From positions 1 through 34,638 of the forward strand of contig CAKQOE010000026.1 in NCBI GenBank assembly GCA_934255545.1: 34,638 nt of DNA. Direction: 5' to 3'. Positions 1-6,387 of the stretch are shown here, piece after piece; position 1 is the stretch's first letter; every line of letters starts with the position of its first letter. The notes under the pieces are model-generated. The model worked only from the letters and a program-made list of their open reading frames with translations. It did not search any database and was not told the DNA's origin. The stretch comes from an uncultured Clostridia bacterium. Lineage in GTDB: Bacteria > Bacillota > Clostridia > Peptostreptococcales > Anaerovoracaceae. The position numbers and the translations under genes were made by a program.

Positions 1-192
1 TAACTCGCGGCAGGGAATGAATTTTCGGTGAAAATTCAACCATTTTATGCGCTTCCGCGCGTTCCGCTCAAACATATTTTTGACGTTGCGGCTGCTTCAA
101 AATAATCTGGAAGCATATCCATTCTGCTCTGAGCTCCGCTTATCCGTATATCAGCCACCAGCATCGGCAATTTCACAATAATAAAAGTTACA
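1..192 (+). repeat. Left copy of 192-bp inverted repeat (partner at 31522-31713)
   Basis: Reading 1-192 as its reverse complement reproduces 31522-31713 with about five single-base differences and no gap that I can see. The copy contains an internal small hairpin (GAATTTTC/GAAAATTC, around 20-38). It starts at the window edge, so it may extend further left. Part of it (121-149) recurs in direct orientation at 467-496. No convincing gene is present; short open frames here match the repeat rather than any protein family. Confidence 0.9.
121..149 (+). repeat. Direct repeat shared with 467-496
   Basis: The segment starting ATTCTGCTCTGAGCTCCGC recurs at 467-496 with one inserted C. It is also found in reverse at the 31522-31713 copy and, more diverged, near 31758-31790. 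It appears to be a mobile or duplicated module of the same repeat family. In each copy a short spacer and a TTACAATAA-like end follow. Confidence 0.75.
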
Positions 193-258
193 GAAAAGCA
201 TACATTTTTGCAAGTAGAGGATGCGTAATTGCTGATGAACATACGGAACACTTGAAGC

Positions 259-288
259 CCTGCCCGTATCTTTGATACGGCGCGCAGG
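259..288 (+). repeat. Hairpin repeat, copy 1 (CCTGC...GCAGG)
   Basis: CCTGC pairs with GCAGG and the inner CGTATC pairs with GATACG around a TTT loop. A near-identical hairpin lies at 6271-6300. In both places it is followed by CATACAG/TATACAG-AAAT and a GCAGC-type hairpin, so a longer repeat block is shared. Confidence 0.75.
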
Positions 289-304
289 TCTCATACAGAA
301 ATTG

Positions 305-341
305 CGCATTTTACGCAGCTTCAGCTGCAATGTAAAATGCG
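305..341 (+). repeat. 37-nt hairpin module with GCAGCTTYAGCTGCAAT core
   Basis: A perfect 10-bp outer stem (CGCATTTTAC / GTAAAATGCG) encloses an inner GCAGC-TTCA-GCTGC hairpin with an AAT bulge. The reverse complement of the whole module recurs at 6351-6387 with two changes. The same core with different but still complementary outer stems occurs at 389-413 and 6311-6341. Confidence 0.8.
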
Positions 342-388
342 ACAGCGTAGTCTGCGCAGCAGACGTAGGAAGGCAGCATAGCTGCCTG

Positions 389-413
389 TTGCGCAGCTTT
401 AGCTGCAATGCAA
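389..413 (+). repeat. Short hairpin module, same core
   Basis: The core GCAGCTTTAGCTGCAAT is flanked by TTGC and GCAA, which pair. It is followed by a T-rich stretch and CAG, as is the copy at 6311-6341. An adjacent hairpin GGCAGC-ATA-GCTGCC lies at 372-386, and its counterpart is at 6221-6235. Confidence 0.7.
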
Positions 414-466
414 TTTTTCAGTTTTTTAACGTTGCAGGCTCTGTTCACCTCACGGGCAGCATCACC

Positions 467-496
467 ATTCTGCTCTGACGCTCCGCTTATCCGTAT
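467..496 (+). repeat. Second direct copy of the 121-149 module
   Basis: It is nearly identical to 121-149, with one extra C after CTCTGA. It is followed about 45 bases later by GTTACAATAAAG, a sequence resembling the end of the palindromic element at 31503-31835. This supports a partial or decayed copy of the same element at the left of the window. Confidence 0.7.
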
Positions 497-547
497 GTTC
501 ATTAGCTCTGCAGCATCTTTGCAATAACAATAGTTACAATAAAGAAA

Positions 548-828
548 ATGATAGAACAGTGCAAATGCTGACTCGCAGCAGCAGAAAAAGTCAGCAAAAT
601 GATAGAACAGTGCAAATGCTGACTCGCAGTATCAGAAAAAGTCAGCAAAACGATCAAACGGTACAAATGCTGACTTGCAGCAGCAGAAAAAGTCAGCAAA
701 ACGATAGAACGGTGCAAATGCTGACTCGCAGCAGCAGAAAAAGTCAGCAAAACGATAGAATGGTGCAAATGCTGACTCGCAGCAATAGAAAAAGTCAGCA
801 AAACAACTAAACAGCTAAATGCTGACTT
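548..828 (+). repeat. 51-bp tandem repeat array (five units plus a partial)
   Basis: GCTGACT recurs at 567, 618, 669, 720 and 771, exactly 51 bases apart, and again at 821. The entire unit is conserved, with only a few substitutions per copy. Each unit contains TGCTGACT and AGTCAGCA separated by 15 bases, so each can form a stem-loop. Because 51 is a multiple of three, open frames run through the array on both strands. There is no evidence these are genes: there is no ribosome-binding site, and the composition is simple-repeat-like. Confidence 0.9.
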
Positions 829-912
829 TATTGCAATAAAGTATACAATATACTTTTAAAATTTTGAAATATCTGAGCAGCGTTTTTGTTGTATAAATTG
901 AAAGTGCACTTT
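826..912 (+). promoter_or_regulatory. Cluster of palindromes upstream of the sigma factor
   Basis: Three symmetrical sites precede the sigma-factor gene. CTTTATTGCAATAAAG (826-841) is a perfect 16-bp palindrome. AAGTATA-CAA-TATACTT follows around 839-855. AAAGTGCACTTT (901-912) is a perfect 12-bp palindrome about 30 bases before the start codon. They could be operator sites. The first also resembles the terminal repeat of the element at 31503-31835 (CAATAAAGTATAC), so it may be an element end instead. Confidence 0.4.
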
Positions 913-940
913 TAATTTTCAAAAAGGGGAACAGGTTTAT

Positions 941-1537
941 ATGATAAGCATACTTTTGATGTCACTTGAAAGTGAGAACGACAGAAAAAAACTGACGGAT
1001 ATTTATCATAGGTACAATAAAGCGGTGTTTTATGTCGCTTTGAAGATCATGAAAACGCAGGATAATGCGGAGGAGGTCGCTCAGGATGTGTGGACCAGGG
1101 TCGTAGAAAAGTTTGAACGGATAAGCGGACTGCCTGATGATGAGCTGAAGCCGTATCTGACTGTAATGACGCGTAATATAGCGTTCAATCGTCTGAAATC
1201 AGAAAAGAAAAGATCTGCGTACAGCTTTGAAGAGCTTCAGGAAAACGGCGACAGCCGTATAAATATCAGCGCTGCATCAGGGGAATCAGCAGCGGACGTC
1301 AGGTATGCGGAAATAGTTCATATGATAAATAACCTGCCTGATATTTATAAAGATGTGCTTGAGCTGAAATACGTGCTTGAGTGGAGCAACAGTGAGATAT
1401 CGTCGTTGCTGGGCATAAGCGCAGCAAAGGTGGCGGTACGCGCCTTTCGCGGCAGAAAGGTGCTGGTGAATCAGCTTAACAAGCTAAAAGGGGATAAAGA
1501 GAACGGGGGTAAAGAAAATGAAACATGCAGAGCTTAA
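941..1537 (+). CDS. RNA polymerase sigma factor, ECF-like sigma-70 family
   Basis: This 198-residue protein is built like an alternative sigma factor that redirects RNA polymerase to a small regulon. Region 2 spans roughly residues 17-90, with the typical EEVAQDVWTRV stretch followed by an RNIAFNRLKSEKKR helix. Region 4 is at roughly 125-185, with a helix-turn-helix reading WSNSEISSLLGISAAKV. An AAAAAGGGGA Shine-Dalgarno-like sequence sits about 10 bases before the ATG. The gene overlaps the next one by 20 bases, the usual arrangement of an ECF factor with its anti-sigma partner, so translational coupling is likely. The inducing signal and target genes cannot be read from the sequence. The family assignment is firm; the exact ECF subgroup is not. 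Confidence 0.9.
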   Translation: MISILLMSLESENDRKKLTDIYHRYNKAVFYVALKIMKTQDNAEEVAQDVWTRVVEKFERISGLPDDELKPYLTVMTRNIAFNRLKSEKKRSAYSFEELQENGDSRINISAASGESAADVRYAEIVHMINNLPDIYKDVLELKYVLEWSNSEISSLLGISAAKVAVRAFRGRKVLVNQLNKLKGDKENGGKENETCRA

Positions 1538-3002
1538 CAGGCAGATAAAAAAGGCTTTTCTTGAAATAGAAAGCATGCGGTTCAGGGAATATCCCGAGAT
1601 CTATGATGAACGATCAGGGGCGGATATAGATTATTCAGAGCGTTATGTAAAGTATATAAATAATCTTTTTGAAAATGGCTCTTCAAATCGTATTAAGATC
1701 GCTGATCCGGTCGGCAGCGGCGCAAAAGCTTCATATGTTTTCAGGCCGTATATGAAGCGCGCCGCGTGTGCTGCGGCAGTGGTAATAATTGCAGGAGGCG
1801 CGTTTATTGCCATTGACGACGGTGCGCGCGCAGCAGCCGTTAATGCCGCGCAGAGAGTATTTTCATTCATACCGGGTACAGAAACGTTTGTTGAAAATAA
1901 CGGCAGCGGGATAATTGCCATGCAGGGCTCCGTGAGAGCCGAGTTTGATGGTGGGTACATTAAAGTAAATTCAGCATATATCGATTCGGGAAGTATGAAA
2001 ATAACGCTTGAAGGAACAGTAACCTTTAACGGCTCAGATGGAATGTCGGTCTGCGATAAAGATAAAAAATCTGTTTCATATCCTGATGAAATAAACTGGA
2101 TGAGCGATGAGGGTAATACATGGTCTGCTGTATGCACTTTCAATATAAAAAATGTGAAATATGACAAAAATGCTGTATACTTCGTAAATATAAATGGCAA
2201 TGAAGTTCCGATAGCGCTTGCGCCCGCGCAAAAGATAACTGAAAATGTAAATTATTACGAGGACGCAGATACAGGCATAAGTGCAGCGGCTATAACGGAA
2301 TATACGGACAACGGCGCGGGAAAGCTGAAGCTTTCTGTTTCAGCGAAAAGTAATGCGCCGGATTCACAGATAAGCTTCGGAGATGACGGCATAAAGCTTG
2401 TCAAGTCAGACAACAGCGTAGTACTGCCTGAAAGCTGCATATTCAGTGAAAACGGAAAATGCACCGCTGTATTCGATACGCTCCTTGACGAAGATACAAA
2501 GCTTATAATCTCAAACGCTGAGCTGCATGAAACGCCTTCCGGCTCGGATGCTCCGGAGTTTAACGTCAAGCGCGGCAGCTCGCTGAACAGGACGTTTGAC
2601 ATAAACGGCAAGGAGATAAAAATATCAGGCGCAGAATGGGAATCATACTACAATAATATGAGCATGCGCCTGCCTGACGGAAAGAAAGCCGATGCAGGAA
2701 GCAAAGCGCAGAAAATAATCTTCAACGCTGATATTCAGGGAAAGCTCGCCGATAAATTAAAGCTTACAGGACTTGCTCTGAAGCCTGACTCCGGCAGTGC
2801 CAATGAATATGAATACAACGGTCAGAGATTAGTATACGAAGACCCCGACAGAGCGGCAAATGAAGAAAATACTTCAAAAGAGGTAACAGGCGTCACCGCC
2901 TGCGCAGAAAACATCAAACCTGACATATCATCTGCAAACATTGAAATATCAGGCATTTCGTATAAACTGAAAAATGATATTACAATAAAACTCGCTGTCT
3001 GA
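1518..3002 (+). CDS. Membrane-anchored probable anti-sigma factor (DUF4179-like)
   Basis: The protein has 494 residues. About 80 residues precede a single hydrophobic segment (approximately residues 81-99, rich in A, V, I and G), followed by about 395 residues predicted outside the cell. The architecture fits Firmicute anti-sigma proteins encoded directly after an ECF sigma factor: the N-terminus holds the sigma factor inside the cell and the outer part senses a signal. The ectodomain carries repeated beta-rich stretches resembling DUF4179-type proteins, but I see no enzyme motif. The 20-base overlap with the sigma gene and the terminator after it make these two genes a self-contained unit. 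The function is inferred from position and topology. I see no zinc-binding HxxxCxxC motif of classical ZAS anti-sigma factors. Confidence 0.7.
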   Translation: MKHAELNRQIKKAFLEIESMRFREYPEIYDERSGADIDYSERYVKYINNLFENGSSNRIKIADPVGSGAKASYVFRPYMKRAACAAAVVIIAGGAFIAIDDGARAAAVNAAQRVFSFIPGTETFVENNGSGIIAMQGSVRAEFDGGYIKVNSAYIDSGSMKITLEGTVTFNGSDGMSVCDKDKKSVSYPDEINWMSDEGNTWSAVCTFNIKNVKYDKNAVYFVNINGNEVPIALAPAQKITENVNYYEDADTGISAAAITEYTDNGAGKLKLSVSAKSNAPDSQISFGDDGIKLVKSDNSVVLPESCIFSENGKCTAVFDTLLDEDTKLIISNAELHETPSGSDAPEFNVKRGSSLNRTFDINGKEIKISGAEWESYYNNMSMRLPDGKKADAGSKAQKIIFNADIQGKLADKLKLTGLALKPDSGSANEYEYNGQRLVYEDPDRAANEENTSKEVTGVTACAENIKPDISSANIEISGISYKLKNDITIKLAV

Positions 3003-3065
3003 GGTCGCGCATGATCTGCAAAACAGGCTGAAAAATACCCGAAAGTATACAAATAGAAATTACGA

Positions 3066-3090
3066 AAAGGCGCCCGCGAGGGCGCTTTTT
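3066..3090 (+). terminator. Rho-independent terminator of the sigma/anti-sigma operon
   Basis: A 6-bp GC stem (GCGCCC / GGGCGC) with a GCGA tetraloop is followed at once by TTTTT. It lies about 65 bases after the anti-sigma stop codon and separates this operon from the AT-rich region to the right. Confidence 0.9.
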
Positions 3091-3185
3091 CAGTTTATAT
3101 TATTTATTACGTATTATAATTATTGTGACATCATAAATGATAGCATTGAATAAAATAAAAGAAAATGCGTTCGTGCAACAAAGTA

Positions 3186-3215
3186 TTGACATTGTTATAC
3201 TTTTTAAAGTAGAAT
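3186..3215 (+). promoter_or_regulatory. Sigma-A-type promoter for the RHH/R-M remnant operon
   Basis: TTGACA (3186-3191) and TAGAAT (3210-3215) are separated by 18 bases. Transcription would begin near 3222, ahead of the AGGAG at 3226-3230 and the ATG at 3241. This position rules out the in-frame start at 3214 for the following gene. Confidence 0.7.
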
Positions 3216-3240
3216 GGCTAGTGATAGGAGATGCCAGAAA

Positions 3241-3417
3241 ATGAAAAAAACAATATCAATAAGTATACGTGTAAGTGAAGAAGAATTAAATAAATTTAAG
3301 ATGGCTGCAAGATTAGAAGCATATGCTTCCTACAGTGAATTTGTACGCAGAACAGCACTTATAGAGGCAGCGAAAATAATTAAAAAGAATGACATCGAGG
3401 GGAGTAAAAACCAGTGA
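3241..3417 (+). CDS. Small ribbon-helix-helix (CopG/Arc-type) DNA-binding protein
   Basis: The product is 58 residues with the start at 3241, chosen because AGGAG lies 10 bases upstream and the promoter -10 box overlaps the earlier in-frame start at 3214. The N-terminus KKTISISIRVSEEEL is the short beta strand of a ribbon-helix-helix fold. Two helices follow (NKFKMAARLEAY and SYSEFVRRTALIEAAK). Such proteins dimerise and bind operators. The stop codon overlaps the GTG start of the methyltransferase remnant, so it was probably the autoregulator of the restriction-modification operon. An antitoxin role is less likely, as no toxin-like partner is adjacent. Confidence 0.7.
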   Translation: MKKTISISIRVSEEELNKFKMAARLEAYASYSEFVRRTALIEAAKIIKKNDIEGSKNQ

Positions 3418-3539
3418 ATATAATTAGCTTGTTTAGCGGATGCGGAGGGCTTGATTTAGGCTTTGAAAAAGCAGGATTTAATATTCCTGTGGCGAATGAG
3501 TTTGATAAAACAATATGGGAAACTTTTATAGTAGATTAA
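3414..3539 (+). pseudogene. DNA cytosine-5 methyltransferase, N-terminal remnant (HaeIII-like)
   Basis: A GTG start with GAGGGGAG upstream opens a frame of only 41 codons. It contains the SAM-binding motif I of C5-cytosine methyltransferases, LFSGCGGLDLGFEKAGF, followed by ANEFDKTIWETF. This is the very N-terminus of enzymes such as M.HaeIII, which are about 330 residues long. The catalytic PCQ motif, the target-recognition domain and all later motifs are missing. After ...WETF the sequence changes into the endonuclease gene, and the frame ends three codons later. An internal deletion therefore removed about 290 codons of the methyltransferase and the start of the endonuclease. The product cannot methylate DNA. 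Confidence 0.88.
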
Positions 3540-4112
3540 GTCATAAACTTGATTTTGGAAATGAATGGTTTGATATGCCGTGTTCCGATGAATATTGAAA
3601 TGCTGTTGAACCGATATTTAATATTCTGAAACAAGAAAAAAAGAATGGTACAAAATGGTCTGAAATAGAAGATAAGGGGGCAGAAGGTGTATATTCCCTT
3701 ATTGCAGGCATTCATTGATGAAATCAATCGTGCAAATATGAAAGATAACACCATTCCACAGAAGATGGTAGAGTATCTGATTGGTATAGAAGATTATTAT
3801 AAGATCGTAAGCAAGGATAGTAAGAGACTTACTATGATTCATATATTTAATATGAATGATACATTAAATAAGCCTGCAAAGAATAAGGTATCTGCAATTA
3901 CCGTGCCTGTAGCAAAATTACCTACAAGACTAGTTGCACTGGAATTTAAACCTGATAGTGATAATACAGTAGAAATGTATCTTAATAATGGGTGGCAGCT
4001 TAGCTTTAGAATCCATAATGCCAGTACAAATGTAGAGCCAAGCCTTAAGTTTGATGTGCAGTTTATTAGTATGCCAATGGAAGTTCTTAATATTGAGTGC
4101 AAGTGGAATTAA
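3527..4112 (+). pseudogene. HaeIII-type restriction endonuclease, C-terminal remnant with nonsense and frameshift
   Basis: Reading from about 3527 gives YSRLSHKLDFGNEWFDMPCS, then DEY and a TGA at 3596-3598. The frame continues to a KWSEIEDK segment. A GGGGG run at 3676-3680 then shifts the frame by +1, and from 3687 an uninterrupted frame runs to 4112, ending with RIHNAS and LKFDVQF segments. Together these match the C-terminal half or more of the HaeIII endonuclease family as I know it. The TGA stands where that family has tryptophan (EYW), suggesting a TGG-to-TGA change. Removing one G gives a continuous ...DKGQKVYIP reading. The N-terminal part is gone. The frame from 3687 (142 codons, GTG) could still be translated but would not be a complete nuclease. 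Confidence 0.82.
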
Positions 4113-4125
4113 GGCGGTGGCATAA

Positions 4126-4590
4126 GTGAGGAAGATGCTTTTAAGTGTTAAACCGAATGTATATGATAAGATCAAATCTGGAGAAAAAATATTTGAGCAT
4201 AGAAGAAATTTTCCAGATGAACCAATTATGGCGTATATGTATGTGAGTGCACCTATAAAAGCGGTTACGGGAATCCTGTATTTGGGTAAGAGACATCTTT
4301 TGTCCGATTGGAAAGAAGAGTTTAAGAATGATAAAGATGCCATTGCTCGTATCAAAAAATATCAAGAATCGTATCGTTATGCGATGGAAATTAATGAATT
4401 TCAGGAAACAACTGAGATTTCACTGAATGTTTTGAGACGTGATGTTCCAGGATTTGTTGCTCCACAAATGTATATATATTTGGATGGAACTGATTTGCTT
4501 AAATACATAGAAAAAGAAATCAAAATGAAGAGCATAAATGTTACTCATAAATTTGATAGAATAGAGGCGATGTCAGTATGCATTTGCTGA
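4126..4590 (+). CDS. ASCH/PUA-like domain protein, probable
   Basis: The protein has 154 residues. The N-terminus (MLLSVKPNVYDKIKSGEKIFEHRR) has the layout of ASCH/PUA-like domains: a conserved beta strand, then KxxxKIxxGxKxxExR, followed by a strand of the type AYMYVSAPIKAVTGILYLG. These domains bind RNA or modified nucleic acid bases. The start is GTG 4126 with AAGGCGGTGG upstream; ATG 4135 is an alternative and matches the usual family start better, but its spacing is poor. It follows the endonuclease remnant by 13 bases and was probably in the same operon. The C-terminal 40 residues show no recognisable motif. Composition is AT-rich like the R-M remnant, unlike the purine genes. Confidence 0.6.
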   Translation: MRKMLLSVKPNVYDKIKSGEKIFEHRRNFPDEPIMAYMYVSAPIKAVTGILYLGKRHLLSDWKEEFKNDKDAIARIKKYQESYRYAMEINEFQETTEISLNVLRRDVPGFVAPQMYIYLDGTDLLKYIEKEIKMKSINVTHKFDRIEAMSVCIC

Positions 4591-4797
4591 AGTAGACGGT
4601 AAAAAATATATTTGAGTTTAGATAGATCAAGAGATAAAAAATAAAATTGAAGTTGATATATACGTGTGTTAAGCATGATTATATATTTTCTAAAGAAGAA
4701 AACAGTATTTAATAGATATCTTTTATCCTTCATGGTAAATCAGGTATCTCTATTGCGTGGTCTATATAGATGTGAAGTTTGTACAGAGGTGAGTGAT

Positions 4798-5895
4798 TTG
4801 GCGAATAAAGCATACAAGTTCAGAATATATCCGAATGCAGAGCAGAAGGTCATGTTCGCTAAGACATTCGGATGTGTCAGGTTTATATATAATAAGATGC
4901 TGGCAGACAAGATAGAATATTATAAAGAAACTAAGAAAAAGCTGAACAATACGCCTGCTCAGTATAAGGCTGAATTTGAATGGCTGAAGGAAGTAGACAG
5001 CCTCGCCCTGGCAAATGCGCAGATGAATCTGCAGAGTGCGTATAACAACTTTTTCAAAAGACAAGATATTGCATTTCCAAAATTCAAATCAAAAAAATCA
5101 AATCGCAGAGCTTACACAACAAATTGCGTGAATGGAAATATTTTTGTGAATGATGGTCATATAAAGCTGCCTAAAGTTGGAACTGTCAAGCTTAAACAGC
5201 ACAGAGAGATACCGGTCGGATACATACTGAAATCCGTAACGGTAAGTCAGACACCAAGTGAAAAGTATTATGCAAGCGTACTTTTCGAGTATGAAAACCA
5301 AATACAGGAAAAAGTACCGCAAAGCTTTCTGGGACTCGATTTCTCAATGCATGAGCTGTATAAGGACAGCAATGGGAACATACCTGAATATCCGAGATAT
5401 TACAGACAGGCAGAAATGCGTCTGAAACGAGAACAGCGCAGGCTGTCAAAAATGCAGAAGGGTTCTTCAAATCGTAATAAACAGCGTATAAGAGTAGCTG
5501 TTTTACATGAAAAAGTATCGAATCAGCGTAGGGACTTCCTTCATAAACAGTCCAGGCAGATAGCAGATGCATATGACTGCGTGTGCATAGAAGACCTGAA
5601 TATGAAAGGTATGTCACAGGCATTGAATTTCGGCAAGTCGGTATCGGATAACGGTTGGGGAATGTTTACGACATTTTTGAAGTATAAGTTTGAAGAACAG
5701 GGAAAGAAACTCATTAAAGTAGACAGATTTTTTGCAAGCTCGCAGATTTGTTCATCATGCGGTCATAAAAATGTTGAAACTAAAAACTTATCGCTGCGAG
5801 TTTGGAAGTGTCCTAAATGCGGAACACTTCATGACAGAGATGAGAATGCTGCAATAAATATAAGAAATGAGGGGATGCGAACAGTATTAGCATAA
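4798..5895 (+). CDS. tnpB: TnpB, IS200/IS605-superfamily RNA-guided endonuclease
   Basis: This is a full-length TnpB of 365 residues from TTG 4798, preceded by AGAGGTGAG. An open frame extends upstream to 4666, but family members start at about KAYKFRIYPN. It has the N-terminal helix-turn-helix region (FGCVRFIYNKML), the RuvC-like catalytic acids D181 (FLGLDFS), E265 (CIEDLNMKGM) and D346/D348 (DRDENAAINI), and a zinc ribbon with CSSC and CPKC pairs. All key residues are present, so the nuclease may be active. TnpB uses an RNA made from the element's right end to cut DNA next to a transposon-adjacent motif. No tnpA transposase gene is in the window, so this is a lone tnpB element that would need help in trans to move. 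Confidence 0.9.
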   Translation: MANKAYKFRIYPNAEQKVMFAKTFGCVRFIYNKMLADKIEYYKETKKKLNNTPAQYKAEFEWLKEVDSLALANAQMNLQSAYNNFFKRQDIAFPKFKSKKSNRRAYTTNCVNGNIFVNDGHIKLPKVGTVKLKQHREIPVGYILKSVTVSQTPSEKYYASVLFEYENQIQEKVPQSFLGLDFSMHELYKDSNGNIPEYPRYYRQAEMRLKREQRRLSKMQKGSSNRNKQRIRVAVLHEKVSNQRRDFLHKQSRQIADAYDCVCIEDLNMKGMSQALNFGKSVSDNGWGMFTTFLKYKFEEQGKKLIKVDRFFASSQICSSCGHKNVETKNLSLRVWKCPKCGTLHDRDENAAINIRNEGMRTVLA

Positions 5896-6011
5896 ATAAA
5901 AATAAGAACCGTGGGACACATGGGGGTAGCTCGCTTATGCTGTACACATTGGTGTACTCGAACGAGAAGCCCCGACCTCTATGCTGTGCATAGACGGTGG
6001 GAGTATGTCAC
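5895..6011 (+). ncRNA. TnpB guide-RNA (reRNA/omega RNA) scaffold at the element right end
   Basis: Directly after the tnpB stop lies the typical structured 3' region of such elements. GGGG (about 5922) can pair with CCCC (about 5973). Within this are a GTACAC-ATTG-GTGTAC hairpin and the AACGAGAAGCCCC signature, followed by a CTATGC-TGT-GCATAG hairpin and a GGTGGGAGTATGTCAC end. Known right ends of this superfamily close similarly, so the scaffold probably ends near 6011 and the guide starts near 6012 (TGTAAGTCAGGATTGA). The 5' boundary likely lies inside the tnpB coding region. Ends are inferred, not measured. Confidence 0.72.
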
Positions 6012-6023
6012 TGTAAGTCAGGA

Positions 6024-6052
6024 TTGAATATTGACATTAAAACTGATATACT
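6024..6052 (+). promoter_or_regulatory. Candidate extended -10 promoter ahead of purL
   Basis: TTGAAT (6024-6029) and TATACT (6047-6052) are 17 bases apart, and TG at 6044-6045 makes an extended -10. It points toward purL, 430 bases downstream, with no gene between. It also lies immediately beyond the TnpB element end. Whether it drives purL is inference. Confidence 0.45.
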
Positions 6053-6270
6053 AAAATGTACTATTAAAACAACGGGCGTACTATGCCCTGAAGTCCTTCC
6101 GGAAGGTATATAAATACCCTAAATAAAAGGAAGAAAAAAGTAATAAAAGACAAAACTGAAGAAAACAGGAAAATTAATGTTACGCAGCATGAATGTTCTC
6201 TGCATGGATCAGTACGCAACAGGCAGCTACGCTGCCTTCCTACGTCTGCAGTGCGGACTACGGTTAAAGT

Positions 6271-6300
6271 CCTGCCCGTATCTCTGATATGGCGCGCAGG
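6271..6300 (+). repeat. Hairpin repeat, copy 2 (CCTGC...GCAGG)
   Basis: It is nearly identical to 259-288, with TTT to TCT in the loop and one changed stem pair. It is followed by the same ACAGAAAT motif and a GCAGC hairpin module, showing that a longer block was duplicated. Confidence 0.75.
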
Positions 6301-6310
6301 ACTTATACAG

Positions 6311-6341
6311 AAATCACGCAGCTTTAGCTGCAATGTGATTT
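6311..6341 (+). repeat. Hairpin module with core GCAGCTTTAGCTGCAAT
   Basis: AAATCAC (6311-6317) and GTGATTT (6335-6341) pair around the shared core. The core equals that at 393-409, while the outer stem is different in sequence but still complementary. It is followed by TTTCAG, like the 389-413 copy. Confidence 0.75.
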
Positions 6342-6350
6342 TTCAGTTGT

Positions 6351-6387
6351 CGCATTTTACACTGCAGCTGAAGCTGCGTAAGATGCG
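6351..6387 (-). repeat. 37-nt hairpin module, inverted copy of 305-341
   Basis: The outer arms CGCATTTTAC and GTAAGATGCG pair at 9 of 10 positions, and the inner GCAGCT-GA-AGCTGC is perfect. It equals the reverse complement of 305-341 except at two positions. If transcribed with purL it would form a stable stem about 90 bases before the start codon. Confidence 0.78.

Noticed and set aside
272..478. Small open frames in the left repeat zone
   Set aside because: They coincide with hairpin modules and repeats that also occur elsewhere in other orientations; no coding signals.
559..810. Open frames through the tandem array on both strands
   Set aside because: They exist because the period is a multiple of three. 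There is no ribosome-binding site and no protein-family resemblance.
548..828. Possible CRISPR array
   Set aside because: The whole 51-bp unit repeats with no unique spacers, and no cas genes are present; it is a plain tandem repeat.
4666..4797. N-terminal extension of TnpB
   Set aside because: The added 44 residues have no family resemblance; TnpB proteins begin near KAYKFRIYPN and TTG 4798 has an upstream AGAGGTGAG.
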